From Stieleria sp. JC731 (GTDB lineage Bacteria; Planctomycetota; Planctomycetia; Pirellulales; Pirellulaceae): DNA of 64,000 bases. The notes beneath the pieces are model-generated. The model was given only the letters and a program-made list of their open reading frames with translations. It ran no database searches and was not told the origin of the DNA. This document shows positions 27,074-36,106 of this stretch, piece after piece. The translations under genes were made by a program, and so were the position numbers. The stretch spans positions 1,528,021 to 1,592,020 of the forward strand of contig NZ_JAJKFQ010000011.1 in assembly GCF_020966635.1 (NCBI RefSeq). The letters are read 5' to 3'. The first letter of the stretch is position 1; each line of letters begins with the position of its first letter.

Positions 27074-27106
27074 GGTCCACTTTTTGTCTTTCCAATAGGG
27101 CCACTT
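27074..27106 (+). promoter_or_regulatory. Candidate MocR operator: two direct repeats
   Basis: GGTCCACTT (27074-27082) and GGGCCACTT (27098-27106) are direct repeats with starts 24 bp apart, just before the MocR start codon and between it and the divergent CMD promoter. MocR/GabR-type regulators bind direct repeats, and GGTCCA-like cores are known for several of them. Control of both transcription units from here is plausible. Confidence 0.45.
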
Positions 27107-27109
27107 GCG

Positions 27110-28603
27110 ATGCATAAGTCTCGCCCAAGATTTGAATATGAATCCATCTGTCTTGATGACGCAGATGAACGCCCCCTGTTTCGTCAGCTGGAAGATCACT
27201 TAAGAGCGGCCATTCATGCCGGAACGTTGACGGCAGGCCAGAAACTGCCCTCATCGAGGCAATTGGCCAAAACACTTGGCGTCGCACGCAATACCGTGAT
27301 CAATGCGTACGATCAGCTGGCAAGTGAAGGCTATCTGCAATCGATCCATGGTTCTGGAACCTCGGTGACATGCGAGCTACCGAACTCGGATCACGTTTCG
27401 GAGTCGAGGGCCAGGAATCGGTCGATAGATTCGGATTCGCTTCGCTTGGAACTGTCGAAATACGGGCAGTTGATGAAGCAGTATGAAAACTTTAATCCCG
27501 ATGCTGGATATCCGAAGCCATTTCGCCCACACATGCCTGCACTGGACCTGTTCCCGACAGAAGCTTGGAAAAAGCTAACGGTCAGTCAGGTTCGAAGACT
27601 GGATCCAAACCAATTGTCCGGTGTCGATCCTCAAGGCTATCGGCCTTTGCGTCGTGCAATCGCGGAATACATGCTGACGTCGCGAGGTGTGAACTGTGGT
27701 GACGATCAAGTGCTGATCACTTCCGGTGCTCAGCAGGGGCTCGCATTGATCGCGCAGCTGCTTCTTGACGCAGGAGACAATGCGGCGATTGAGGATCCGG
27801 GGTACTCGCCAGCACGTCAGATTTTTGATCTGGCAGGACTGAAGACGGTATCCGTAGATCACGACGAAGATGGAATCTCGATTGACAGTCTTTCGGAGTT
27901 ACCAAAGCAACAAAGACCGAAGTTAATCTACACAACCCCCGGAGGTCAGTGGCCAATCGGGATGACGATGTCACTGGCTCGGCGAATGGAGTTGCTCGGG
28001 TTTGCGGAGTCGAATAAGACTTGGGTGATTGAAGATGACTATAACGGCGAGTTTCGATATGTAGGACGGCGTCTACCTGCACTGACCAGTTTGGATAACT
28101 CTGGCCGAGTCATCTACATGGGATCGTTTAGCAAGTTGACGTTTCCGGCGATCCGATTGGGGTTTCTGATCCTTCCCAAGACGTTGACGAAAACGTTTTC
28201 CTACGCTCGCTGGCTGAACGATCGCTTTTCTCCATCCATCTGGCAGATGGTGCTTTGTCGATTTATCGAAACAGGGCAATTTTTGAAACATCTGCAACGG
28301 ATGCGTGTCGCATATGCCGACCGGCAAGAGTCGCTGTGTACGGGACTTGATGCGGCTTTCGGCAACAACATGCGGTTTACACGCCAGCCGTCCGGGATGC
28401 ATTTGACCGTGTTTGGTCGCACGAAAAAGATCGAGCAACGTTTGGTGAAGTCGGCCAAGGAAGCCGCTGTCGATTTCCATCCCGTAAGCCTCTATACGCA
28501 CGATCCAAAAAAGGGCGCTGGGCTGATTCTAGGATTCGCGGCCTATACCAAGTCAGACACGCTAGAAGCGATTCAGCGATGGCGCGAATGTTTTGATCGA
28601 TAG
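27110..28603 (+). CDS. MocR-type GntR/aminotransferase regulator
   Basis: 497 residues: an N-terminal GntR winged helix (about 20-90; RPLFRQLEDHLRAAIHAGTL, KLPSSRQLAKTLGVARNTV), a linker (about 92-125), and a class-I aminotransferase fold. The PLP lysine is Lys342 in GSFSKLTFPAIRLGF, with the PLP-ring Asp at about 309-310 in EDDYNGEFRY. The motif usually read TPSHQYPTG is TPGGQWPIG here. It probably activates or represses the divergent CMD-cupin-DoxX operon in response to an amine or PLP adduct. A hairpin (28597-28616) of TCGATAG/CTATCGA overlaps the stop codon without a T-run. Confidence 0.92.
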   Translation: MHKSRPRFEYESICLDDADERPLFRQLEDHLRAAIHAGTLTAGQKLPSSRQLAKTLGVARNTVINAYDQLASEGYLQSIHGSGTSVTCELPNSDHVSESRARNRSIDSDSLRLELSKYGQLMKQYENFNPDAGYPKPFRPHMPALDLFPTEAWKKLTVSQVRRLDPNQLSGVDPQGYRPLRRAIAEYMLTSRGVNCGDDQVLITSGAQQGLALIAQLLLDAGDNAAIEDPGYSPARQIFDLAGLKTVSVDHDEDGISIDSLSELPKQQRPKLIYTTPGGQWPIGMTMSLARRMELLGFAESNKTWVIEDDYNGEFRYVGRRLPALTSLDNSGRVIYMGSFSKLTFPAIRLGFLILPKTLTKTFSYARWLNDRFSPSIWQMVLCRFIETGQFLKHLQRMRVAYADRQESLCTGLDAAFGNNMRFTRQPSGMHLTVFGRTKKIEQRLVKSAKEAAVDFHPVSLYTHDPKKGAGLILGFAAYTKSDTLEAIQRWRECFDR

Positions 28604-28633
28604 CGTTGTCTATCGACCAGCCGCAATACAGAT

Positions 28634-29745
28634 CAGCCGCCACGCGCCAGCGTGCGGTTACTAACGGGTTCGATTCCGCGCTCGGAACCGCACGCTGGCG
28701 CGTGGCGGCTGATGGGGATGTGAATTGTTTTGCGTTCGTGCGTCGATTTTGATTTCGCTAGCGGTCAGGGGCTGTTGGGTCGGGGGGATGTTTGCGTTTC
28801 GATTAACCGCCACGCGCCAGCGTGCGGTTACCGACGGGTTTGGATTCAGGCTGTGAACCGCACGCTGGCGCGTAGCGGCTGATGGGGATATGAATTGTTT
28901 TGCGTTCGTGCGTCGATTTTGATTTCGCTGGCGGTCAGGGGCTGTTGGGTTTAGGGAATGTTTGCGTTTCGATCAGCCGCCACGCGCCAGCGTGCGGTTA
29001 CCGACAGTTTCGATTCCGCGTTCGGAACCGCACGCTGGCGCGTCGCGGCTGATGGGGATATGAATCGTTTTGCGTTTCCTGCGTCGAATTTGATTTCGCT
29101 GGCGGTCAGGGCCTGTTGGGTCGGGGGAATGTTTGCGTTTCGATCAGCCGCCACGCGCCAGCGTGCGGTTATTGACGGGTTCGATTCCGCGATGGGAACG
29201 GCACACTAACGCGCCCGCGGCTGATGGGGATATGAATCGTTTTGCGTTTCCTGCGTCGAATTTGATTTCGCTGGCGGTCAGGGCCTGTTGGGTCGGGGGA
29301 ATGTTTGCGATTCCATCAGCCGCCATGCGCCAGCGTGCGGTTACAAACGGGTTCGATTCCGCGCTCGGAACCGCACGCTGGCGCGTAGCGGCTGATGGCG
29401 GATATGCATCGTTATTTGTTTCTGCGCCGGTTTTAATTTCGCTGGCGGTCAGGGGCTATTGGGTCGGGGGTATGTTTACGTTTTTATCAGCCGCCACGCG
29501 CCAGCGTGCGGTTATTGACGGGTTTGGATCCTGGCAGGGAACCGCACGCTGGCGCGTCGCGGCTGATGGGGATATGAATCGTTTTGCGTTTCCTGCGCCG
29601 GTTTTAATTTCGCTGGCGGTCAGGGCCTATTGGGTCGGGGGAATGTTTGCGATTCCATCAGCCGCCACGCGTTAGCGTGCGGTTACCGACGGGTTCGATT
29701 CCGCGCTGGGAACGGCACACTAACGCGCTCGAGGCTGTTTGGGAT
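28634..29745. repeat. Tandem array of seven ~171 bp units with long palindromes
   Basis: Units begin (CCGCC core) near 28637, 28807, 28977, 29148, 29320, 29491 and 29662, a period of 170-172 bp. Each has a ~90 bp imperfect palindrome, whose left arm holds CGCCACGCGCCAGCGTGCGG and right arm CCGCACGCTGGCGCGT, then a ~80 bp linker that is itself conserved (GCGTCGATTTTGATTTCGCT, GGCGGTCAGGGGCTGTTGGG). Unit 7 has arm changes on both sides that keep pairing. The linkers are alike rather than unique, so this is not CRISPR. ORFs through it are repeat translation. It accounts for nearly all of the 1.2 kb between mocR and the esterase gene; TIRs like those at 33622 and 38616 were not found at its ends. 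Confidence 0.9.
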
Positions 29746-29785
29746 ATGAAATTGCCCAGCTTCGAAACTTGATATTGCGACGAAG

Positions 29786-30706
29786 CTATTTGGATTCCGG
29801 AGTTCCAAGGAAACGAGCGAAGAACTTTTCCATCGCCGGATGAGTCTTTGGGGCATGTTGATTGAACACTCCATGTCCCGCTCCTTCGATAGTGATCAGC
29901 TCGACATCTTTCGCACCGGCTTTCTTTAACGCGTCATGGAACGATTTGCCTTGACGGTAGGGAACCGTCCGGTCAGCCGTTCCGTGAATGAGCAAAAACG
30001 GAGGTGCATCTGCTGAGACATGGGTGATCGGTGACGACAGGCTGGCGAGTTCTTTCGCCGGTTTTTCCGAGGATCGGAATCGCTGTTCAAGTTGTCGAAT
30101 TGACGTTTCCTTCCCCGACCAATTTAAAAAGTCAGTGGGGGTCGCAGAGGCGACGACGGCTTGGACCGCGCTGGATTGGTCTTGGTGGGGACCGTCGCCT
30201 TCCAGGCCGGCTTCTTTTGTTGCGAGGCCAAGCATCGAAACGAGGTGGGCGCCGGCCGAGTTGCCGTAGGCACCGATAAGGTCAGGATCGATGTGGTACT
30301 TGTCCGCATTGGCCCGCAAGAAACGGATCGCGCATTTCGTGTCTTCAATACATGCCGGAAACGGTGCTTCACCGGTCAACCGGTAGTTGATGGTTGCACA
30401 CACGTAACCCTTTTGTGCATATTCGATCGCACCGGAAAAGAAATAGCCGCGGCGTTTATCGCCATTTCGCCACCCGCCGCCGTGAACAAACACGATTGCG
30501 GGCCTAGTGCTGTCGCCTAAGTTCTTGGGGATCAGCAAGTCGAGTTTGCAAGCGTTGCTTCCGCTGCGGTAGGAGACGTTGTCGATCAGTTTTACATCGT
30601 CGGGAATGCCTTGAGCATCACAGTCTCGCGCATCGAATGAACTGAAGACGAATGCAAATGTCGAAGCGATCAACAGGAGGGAAGTGCGTCGAAAGTGTCG
30701 GTTCAT
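29786..30706 (-). CDS. Secreted alpha/beta hydrolase (BD-FAE/esterase type)
   Basis: 306 residues from the ATG at 30706, chosen for an AGGA Shine-Dalgarno about 10 nt upstream and a signal peptide (about 1-32). The fold is a carboxylesterase-like alpha/beta hydrolase: oxyanion HGGGW (75-79), nucleophile elbow GNSAG (Ser150), acid HGTADRTVP and base GAGHG. It resembles the BD-FAE group of acetyl/feruloyl xylan esterases, so carbohydrate-ester or lipid-ester cleavage in the periplasm is likely. It sits alone, bracketed by two arrays of the same ~171 bp palindromic repeat, one 40 bp after its stop and one about 70 bp before its start. Confidence 0.88.
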   Translation of the reverse strand: MNRHFRRTSLLLIASTFAFVFSSFDARDCDAQGIPDDVKLIDNVSYRSGSNACKLDLLIPKNLGDSTRPAIVFVHGGGWRNGDKRRGYFFSGAIEYAQKGYVCATINYRLTGEAPFPACIEDTKCAIRFLRANADKYHIDPDLIGAYGNSAGAHLVSMLGLATKEAGLEGDGPHQDQSSAVQAVVASATPTDFLNWSGKETSIRQLEQRFRSSEKPAKELASLSSPITHVSADAPPFLLIHGTADRTVPYRQGKSFHDALKKAGAKDVELITIEGAGHGVFNQHAPKTHPAMEKFFARFLGTPESK

Positions 30707-30773
30707 CGAGTCGGTCCTAAGGCAAGATTTCATTTAACTGTGAAGTTCGCATTTTAGCGGCATCGAGAACTCC

Positions 30774-31202
30774 CATCAGCCGCCACGCGCCAGCGTGCGG
30801 TTATTGGCGGGGGCGGATCCGGGCAGTGAACCGCACGCTGGCGCGCCCGCGGCTGATGGGGAGACGAATGGTTTAGCGTTTCGTGCGTCGATTTTGATTG
30901 CGTTGGCGGTTAGGGGCTGTTGGTTCTGGGGACTGTTTGCGTTTCGATCAGCCGCCACGCGCCAGCGTGCGGTTACCGACAGGTTCGATTCCGCGCAGAG
31001 AACCGCACGCTGGCGCGCCAGCGGCTGATGGGGAGATGAATGGTTTAGCGTTTCGTGCGTCGATTTTGATTTCGCTGGCGGTCAGGGGCTGTTGGTTCTG
31101 GGGAATGTTTGCGTTTCAATCAGCCGCCACGCGCCAGCGTGCGGTTACCGACAGGTTCGATTCCGGGCAGTGAACCGCACGCTGCCGCGCCCGCGGCTGA
31201 TA
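30774..31202. repeat. Second array of the ~171 bp palindromic repeat, three units
   Basis: CCGCC cores lie near 30780, 30952 and 31124 (period 172). Arms and linkers match the array at 28634-29745 but share private variants (GGTTTAGCGTTTCGTGCG, TTGGTTCTGGGG), so the arrays grew separately. A decayed fourth linker runs to about 31275 (GCCTACGGCTGATGGGGCAT). The arrays face each other across the esterase gene. The remainder up to the antiporter start at 31414 shows nothing else. Confidence 0.88.
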
Positions 31203-31413
31203 GGGAAATGAATCGTTTTGCATCGGCGGCGTCGATTTCTGTTTCGCTTGCGCGCCTACGGCTGATGGGGCATATCACCCGTTTTCCATTGCCGCCTCTT
31301 TTTCGATCTTGCTGGCGGTATATTCTTTGGCAACGACAGGGACGTTCATTGTCGAAGCCGATTTCGACGATTGATCGTTTGCGAGGGCTTCGAACCGATA
31401 ACCGGATGTGCCA

Positions 31414-33066
31414 ATGGAATTGTGGGAACTGCTCGCCGATATTGTCTTTTTGCTCATCGCTTGCTTAATTGGCGGAGGATTGGCATCGTTGGTTGGGCAA
31501 AGTCCTTTGGTCGGGTATTTGCTCGCGGGAATGTTAGTCGGGGGGCCGGGTAGCTTTGACATCGTTTCTGCTCAACACGAAATCGAGTCCGTTGCTGAGC
31601 TTGGCGTATCACTGCTGCTATTCAGTCTTGGGCTCGAATTCTCGCTACAGCGACTTAAAGAACTTGGCAGCAAGCCGCTGCTTGGTGGTGTGTTGCAGAT
31701 CACCATCACCCTGTTTACGGGATCGTTGATCGCTTGGGTGTTTGGCTTGTCGCTCACTTCGGCGATTGCTGTTGGGGCAATGATCACACTTAGCAGTACC
31801 GCAGTCGTGCTGCGAATATTGATGGAACGCGGCGAAATCGAGATGCCGCACGGTCGCAACAGCCTCGGTGTGTTGTTGACTCAGGACATCGCGGTCGTGC
31901 CGCTTGCCGTTCTGATGACGGTGCTCGGTGAAGGTGGCTCGTTCGCCGAAATTACCTGGGACGTTTCCAAGCTTGCGTTGATGGCGACCGGGCTCGCAGC
32001 TTTTCTCTACTTGATGACCAAAATCGCTGTCCTTGCCCTTGGGACACTGACGCTGCAGCGCAATCGTGAATTGACGATTATTTTTGCCGCTTCGATGGGA
32101 CTTGGTGCTGCCTGGGCGGCCCACTCTGCCGGCATCTCTCCCGCGTTGGGCGCTTTTATCGCTGGAATGTTGTTGGGTAGTTCCGCGTTCGCCACGCAGA
32201 TACGTGCCGACGTTTCGACACTGCGAGTGTTGTTGCTAACTTTGTTTTTCGGCTCGGCCGGCATGGTGGCAGATCCGCTATGGACGGTATCCCACATTCA
32301 CTGGGTCGCAACGGTCGCGATTGGTGTCACCATCGGAAAACTGTTGATTGTGCTGTTGATCTTTCTGGCACTTCGGCAATCACTTCGTGTCGCTGCCGCT
32401 ACAGGCGTTTCGTTAGCTCAGGTTGGAGAATTCGCTTTTGTACTTGGAGCAGTCGGACGCACATCAGGCGTCGTGTCTGATGAAACGTATGCGTTGATCG
32501 TCTCGGTCACCATCCTTTCATTCTTCATCAGTGCGCTCGCCGTTCCAAACGCGCCAAAGTTTGGTGACAAGGTAGCCAGGCTTTTTGGAAAGCGAAACCA
32601 AACCAGCGGCGACTTGGCCGGTTCATCTCATCGCGCCGATGTTTTGGTAATCGGATTTGGTCCCACGGCACAATTGGCAACCGTTCCATTGATGGGTTCG
32701 GATTTCAAAGTCACCGTGATTGACTTGAACCGCGACGGAGTTCGAACGGCTATCGAATATGGATTTGATGGGCAGTTCGGAGACGCTCTGCTACCCGAAG
32801 TTCTTGAGCATGCGTCTGTCGGTGAAGTCAAATTGGCGATCGTGACTTTGCCACACTTTCGGTCGGCTCTCTCGGCAGTCGAACTTATTCGATCGATGAA
32901 TCCGACAGCGACCATCCTGGTTCGCTCACGCTATCACATCCACCGGATGGCGTTGACAATTGCGGGTGGAAGCGTCGAAGGCGACGAAGATTGTGTCGGA
33001 GACGCGATGGGAAAGCGTGTTGGCGAATGGTTTGCCGAAGCCACAAAGCACCCCGAATCCTCTTGA
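31414..33066 (+). CDS. CPA2 cation:proton antiporter with TrkA-N domain (KefB-like)
   Basis: 550 residues from the ATG at 31414; a GTG two codons upstream is the alternative. About twelve membrane helices form a Na+/H+ exchanger domain with LLFSLGLEFSLQRLKELG, ITLSSTAVVLRIL and the essential-aspartate helix LLTQDIAVVPLAVLM. A cytoplasmic Rossmann domain (about 405-525) begins ADVLVIGFGPTAQLA and continues TVIDLNRDGVR, as in TrkA-N/RCK. The GxGxxG-like turn reads GFGPTA. It resembles KefB/YbaL-type K+ or Na+/H+ antiporters gated by nucleotide. No quinone-reductase ancillary gene (KefG/F) is adjacent. No strong Shine-Dalgarno is seen. Confidence 0.9.
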   Translation: MELWELLADIVFLLIACLIGGGLASLVGQSPLVGYLLAGMLVGGPGSFDIVSAQHEIESVAELGVSLLLFSLGLEFSLQRLKELGSKPLLGGVLQITITLFTGSLIAWVFGLSLTSAIAVGAMITLSSTAVVLRILMERGEIEMPHGRNSLGVLLTQDIAVVPLAVLMTVLGEGGSFAEITWDVSKLALMATGLAAFLYLMTKIAVLALGTLTLQRNRELTIIFAASMGLGAAWAAHSAGISPALGAFIAGMLLGSSAFATQIRADVSTLRVLLLTLFFGSAGMVADPLWTVSHIHWVATVAIGVTIGKLLIVLLIFLALRQSLRVAAATGVSLAQVGEFAFVLGAVGRTSGVVSDETYALIVSVTILSFFISALAVPNAPKFGDKVARLFGKRNQTSGDLAGSSHRADVLVIGFGPTAQLATVPLMGSDFKVTVIDLNRDGVRTAIEYGFDGQFGDALLPEVLEHASVGEVKLAIVTLPHFRSALSAVELIRSMNPTATILVRSRYHIHRMALTIAGGSVEGDEDCVGDAMGKRVGEWFAEATKHPESS

Positions 33067-33621
33067 TCGGAACAGTACTCCAGGCGGTGGGGTGTTCCGT
33101 CCCTGAAATGGACTGCTTGTCGGCTTGACCGAGTGCGCCGAAGTGGATTTAATTTCGCAGGTGCGTAGCGGATGTCCGACAAGGGATTCGAATATTTCCT
33201 TGTCCTTCGCTCGCATTTGTCGGCAGGAATGACTCCTGAAACCATTTGCGTGAAGCCACTTCTGGTCAGTACTGATCATTAAACCTGGCACGCCACTGGA
33301 AAGTAGACCAATGGGCAAAAGGTGACTTTGGGGCAGGGTACCCGATTATCGTCGCTGGCATCATATCACCCCCTGATGCGTTGCCGGGTGACTTCGGGAG
33401 CAACAATTGTTGGTTCCATCGCCGATGGTGCTCTGCCCCTCTTTACGAGAAGCCCGATCGCGCTGATTCGTTTGCAGCATTCACTTTTAGATGCACCTGT
33501 CGACTTGTCGGAAGTCTGGAACCGATAGTTCATGAGATGATCTAGACAGTGGCGACAGACCTAACGCTTGCAAGCTCGCTATGCTGTCGATAAAGCAGCA
33601 ATGCACTTGAATCAGTAATCC
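33067..33621. other. Intergenic region without recognisable gene
   Basis: About 550 bp between the antiporter and the palindromic element at 33622. Short ORFs on both strands have no recognisable domain or ribosome-binding site. It contains no tRNA-like fold, no T-tracted hairpin and no repeat shared with the other arrays in the window. Confidence 0.5.
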
Positions 33622-33749
33622 AGTGCTTCGTTCCAACTCGATTTTAGGATTAGCCGTCTGGTGTTAGCCACGGTTTCAGTGCAATAACCGGGGGCCAACG
33701 CCCGTCGGCTGATGACCCGAACCCGTATTTTCATATGGAACGAAGCACT
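33622..33749. mobile_element. MITE-like element with 14 bp perfect terminal inverted repeats
   Basis: 128 bp. The ends AGTGCTTCGTTCCA (33622-33635) and TGGAACGAAGCACT (33736-33749) are exact complements. Inside is one ~84 bp palindrome whose arms (TAGCCGTCTGGTGTTAGCCA and GGCCAACGCCCGTCGGCTGA) match, in reverse orientation, the units amplified at 38652-39060. It has no coding capacity, so it would need a transposase in trans. Its right end lies 17 bp before the TTG start of the EcsC-like gene, so it may carry that gene's promoter. No clear target duplication is seen. Confidence 0.8.
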
Positions 33750-33766
33750 AGGGCCCTTCAACGGAA

Positions 33767-34654
33767 TTGAATGTGTCAGACAGCGAGATGATCAATAGCG
33801 ATGCGGGACTAACGCAACTTCCTGAAGCAGCGCTGACTGAGCTGTCTGAAGCGAAGAAGATCTTGGAACATCATGGCATCGCCGATCGGTTGACCGAAAT
33901 GATCGGAGCACCAATCACCGCGTCTCTCAAAATGCTTCCCGGAGTCGCCGAAGACGCTGTTTACAAGGCGATCGAAAAGTCACTGAAAATCGCTTTGGAT
34001 GTCGCACTTCAAACGCTCGGTGACGGCACCGAGAAGAAGCGTCGTCCACAGCTGTTAACTCATAAGTTGCTGGCCGGGATCACCGGCGCGGCAGGGGGCG
34101 CATTAGGAGGCGCGACGGTGGCTGCTGAGTTGCCGGTGTCAACGGTTTTGATCCTTCGAAGTATCGCTGACATCGCCAGAAGCGAAGGCGAAGATTTAAG
34201 CGAGATCGAATCGCGGTTGGCTTGTTTAGAAGTGTTTGCGTTGGACCCCGGGAAAGGCAAATCCGATGCGAGCGATGGGAAATCGGGATCGGCAGACACC
34301 GACTCAACGAACGAAGTCGATGACGATACCGAGCTGGGATACTTTGCCGTTCGTGCGGCGATGGCTAAGCAGATTCGTGATGCGACCCAATACGTCGCGA
34401 AGAACGGAGTCACCAACACGTCGGCTCAGCCGCTGGTCAAGCTAGTGGCAAAAATCGGAGAGCGATTCGGGCTTGTGGTCAGTGAAAAAATTGCAGCGCA
34501 AGCGATCCCGGTCATCGGTGCTGTGGGTGGTGCGTTGATCAACAGCTACTTTATCGATCACTACCAAGACCTCGCCCGAGCCCACTTTACGATCCGCAGG
34601 CTGGAGCGGGAATTTGGTAAACCCGCCGTGAAAACTGCCTATCAATCGCTCTAA
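33767..34654 (+). CDS. EcsC-family protein
   Basis: 295 residues from TTG 33767; GTG 33773 and ATG 33788 are possible alternatives. EcsC hallmarks are a glycine-rich helix (ITGAAGGALGGATVAAELPVS), ILRSIADIARSEGEDLSEIE, ARLACLEVF-like and a second glycine-rich hairpin (IPVIGAVGGALINSYFIDHYQDLARAHFTIRRLE). An acidic Ser/Asp-rich insertion lies between about 163 and 185. EcsC proteins accompany ABC transporters in Bacillus but stand alone in many bacteria; the function is unknown. The mobile palindromic element ends just upstream, so its 5' region may have been replaced. Confidence 0.85.
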   Translation: MNVSDSEMINSDAGLTQLPEAALTELSEAKKILEHHGIADRLTEMIGAPITASLKMLPGVAEDAVYKAIEKSLKIALDVALQTLGDGTEKKRRPQLLTHKLLAGITGAAGGALGGATVAAELPVSTVLILRSIADIARSEGEDLSEIESRLACLEVFALDPGKGKSDASDGKSGSADTDSTNEVDDDTELGYFAVRAAMAKQIRDATQYVAKNGVTNTSAQPLVKLVAKIGERFGLVVSEKIAAQAIPVIGAVGGALINSYFIDHYQDLARAHFTIRRLEREFGKPAVKTAYQSL

Positions 34655-34847
34655 CAAAACGTGCTTGTCACGTGTCTTGTCCCGGCCGAAGAACCTGGAA
34701 AACGGGAAAAACCGCTACAGACTGCCAGGCCCAATGCCGATCTTCAATGGTGAAGGGGGGAGTCTTCGTCGCATAGACGCGTCGCTGCGCGCCTCCACGT
34801 AATCATATCTGGGTACCAATATCGGTCCCGATTGGAAGGCTGTAGTG

Positions 34848-35867
34848 ATGAGGACTTCAGGGATGAGAACCTTCGCACGATCGTTGGTGTTGGCGTCAGT
34901 TGGATTGCTTTCGGTTGCGGCAAATGGCACGCAATCGCACGCACAGCGTCCAGTTGTGCCAGGCACCGGTAGCGAAATTGTTGGCGTGGCTGACGATTTC
35001 GAAGATCCCTCGTGGAATTACATCCCACGTGATCCCAAAAGCACCGAAGACATCGACGAAAACCAACGCGGCCCAATGGGGCGAAGCACGAACGGTCGTT
35101 GGTATGAAGGGGTCAAGCGAGGCCATCCCGATGTTGTTCAACGCGTCGAAACCCCTGCCGGTGGAATTCCTGGCAGCAAAGGTGCCCTGCTGATGCGCAG
35201 CAAATTCACGGGAATCCCGGGACGTCCCAGCGGAACGATGCACCAGGATGACTTTGTCGCAAACGTGCAGTACCGGCTGAAACGCCGCCTGGATATTTCC
35301 GAAGTTCCTTCGGTGACCACGCGTGTGTTCTTGCCACCAGTGGAATCTTGGGAAAACCGCAGTGGCCCTCACTTCGGATTCCGGTTGGCTTTGGAAACCA
35401 CAGCCATGGTTGACAAAGAAGTTGGCGTCGGGATTTTCAAACGCACTGTCGAAGAGATGGGCAACGAAGTCTACTGGCCGGGCATGTTTGTCGAGTTCGA
35501 AAGCAAGCACCAAAGCCGCAAAGACCACGACTACGCGTACCTGCGAATTCGTGGGAACACTCGTGGCGGCGATTTCCGCGGACCGCAAATCACCACGACC
35601 GGTTGGTGGACTTTGGGGATGAGCGTGACTCCCGACGGAATGGTGCACTACTACGCTTCGCCAGGCATCGATGACCTGACCGAAGATGACTACATCACCA
35701 GTCAGTTCCCCTATAACTACCGTGCCGAGCGATTCCGGACGTTCTTCTACAACGTGTGTAGTGCGGACGACGGACAGCGATGGAGCACGACTTTCATCGT
35801 CGATGATCCCAAGGTTTATGTGCTGCGTCCCAAAGGCCAGCAACGCATCGCAACCAAGCCACGCTAG
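34848..35867 (+). CDS. Secreted protein of unknown function
   Basis: 339 residues from ATG 34848, preceded by GGAAGG with 8 nt spacing; a GTG one codon earlier and an ATG at 34863 also exist. A signal peptide ends near SHAQ (about 33). The mature protein has aromatic- and Gly-rich, beta-strand-like blocks (VADDFEDPSWNYIPRDPKS, SGPHFGFRLALETTAMV, GWWTLGMSVTPDGMVHYYASPG, CSADDGQRWSTTFIVDDPKVYV) consistent with a lectin-like beta-sandwich of the concanavalin type. No catalytic motif is recognised and I cannot name a family. It is monocistronic and closed by a strong terminator at 35908. A 315-codon antisense ORF is a shadow. Confidence 0.85.
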   Translation: MRTSGMRTFARSLVLASVGLLSVAANGTQSHAQRPVVPGTGSEIVGVADDFEDPSWNYIPRDPKSTEDIDENQRGPMGRSTNGRWYEGVKRGHPDVVQRVETPAGGIPGSKGALLMRSKFTGIPGRPSGTMHQDDFVANVQYRLKRRLDISEVPSVTTRVFLPPVESWENRSGPHFGFRLALETTAMVDKEVGVGIFKRTVEEMGNEVYWPGMFVEFESKHQSRKDHDYAYLRIRGNTRGGDFRGPQITTTGWWTLGMSVTPDGMVHYYASPGIDDLTEDDYITSQFPYNYRAERFRTFFYNVCSADDGQRWSTTFIVDDPKVYVLRPKGQQRIATKPR

Positions 35868-35907
35868 TTACTGCCGAAAGGCAACGAGCTAAAACTGAAA
35901 TTGATAG

Positions 35908-35936
35908 ACAGCCGAGGGTTCGCTCTCGGCTGTTTT
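35908..35936 (+). terminator. Rho-independent terminator
   Basis: A perfect 9 bp stem, ACAGCCGAG (35908-35916) with CTCGGCTGT (35925-35933), an 8 base loop and then a T-run (TTTTC). It lies 40 bp after the stop of the secreted-protein gene and is the clearest intrinsic terminator in the window. Confidence 0.85.
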
Positions 35937-36106
35937 CGTAGGCGGCCACAATCACTCGATCAGATCCCCGATCAGGTTATCGAGTGGTGGTTGCAGATTG
36001 ATCGCTAAAGTCGGCTTAACCCCGACGGTCGCGTCATTCGGTGGGGACAAATTCTAGTCGGCCTCAGTGCGTCGGGCAGGTATTCGCCAGAGTAACCGGG
36101 TGGACT

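Noticed and set aside
28660..28700. T-loop-like GGTTCGATTCC in the palindromic repeats, suggesting tRNA genes
   Set aside because: The surrounding arms pair as one long hairpin and no acceptor, D or anticodon arm can be formed; the match is a chance part of the repeat.
29133..29675. 180-codon ORF across the ~171 bp array
   Set aside because: It is translated repeat with a unit-length periodicity, no ribosome-binding site and no domain.
28634..29745. CRISPR-like regular array
   Set aside because: Unit length is ~171 bp, the linkers between palindromes are conserved rather than unique, and no cas gene is present.
34896..35843. 315-codon ORF antisense to the secreted protein
   Set aside because: It lies fully inside a gene with a signal peptide, good Shine-Dalgarno and terminator; its own sequence has no domain or start signal.
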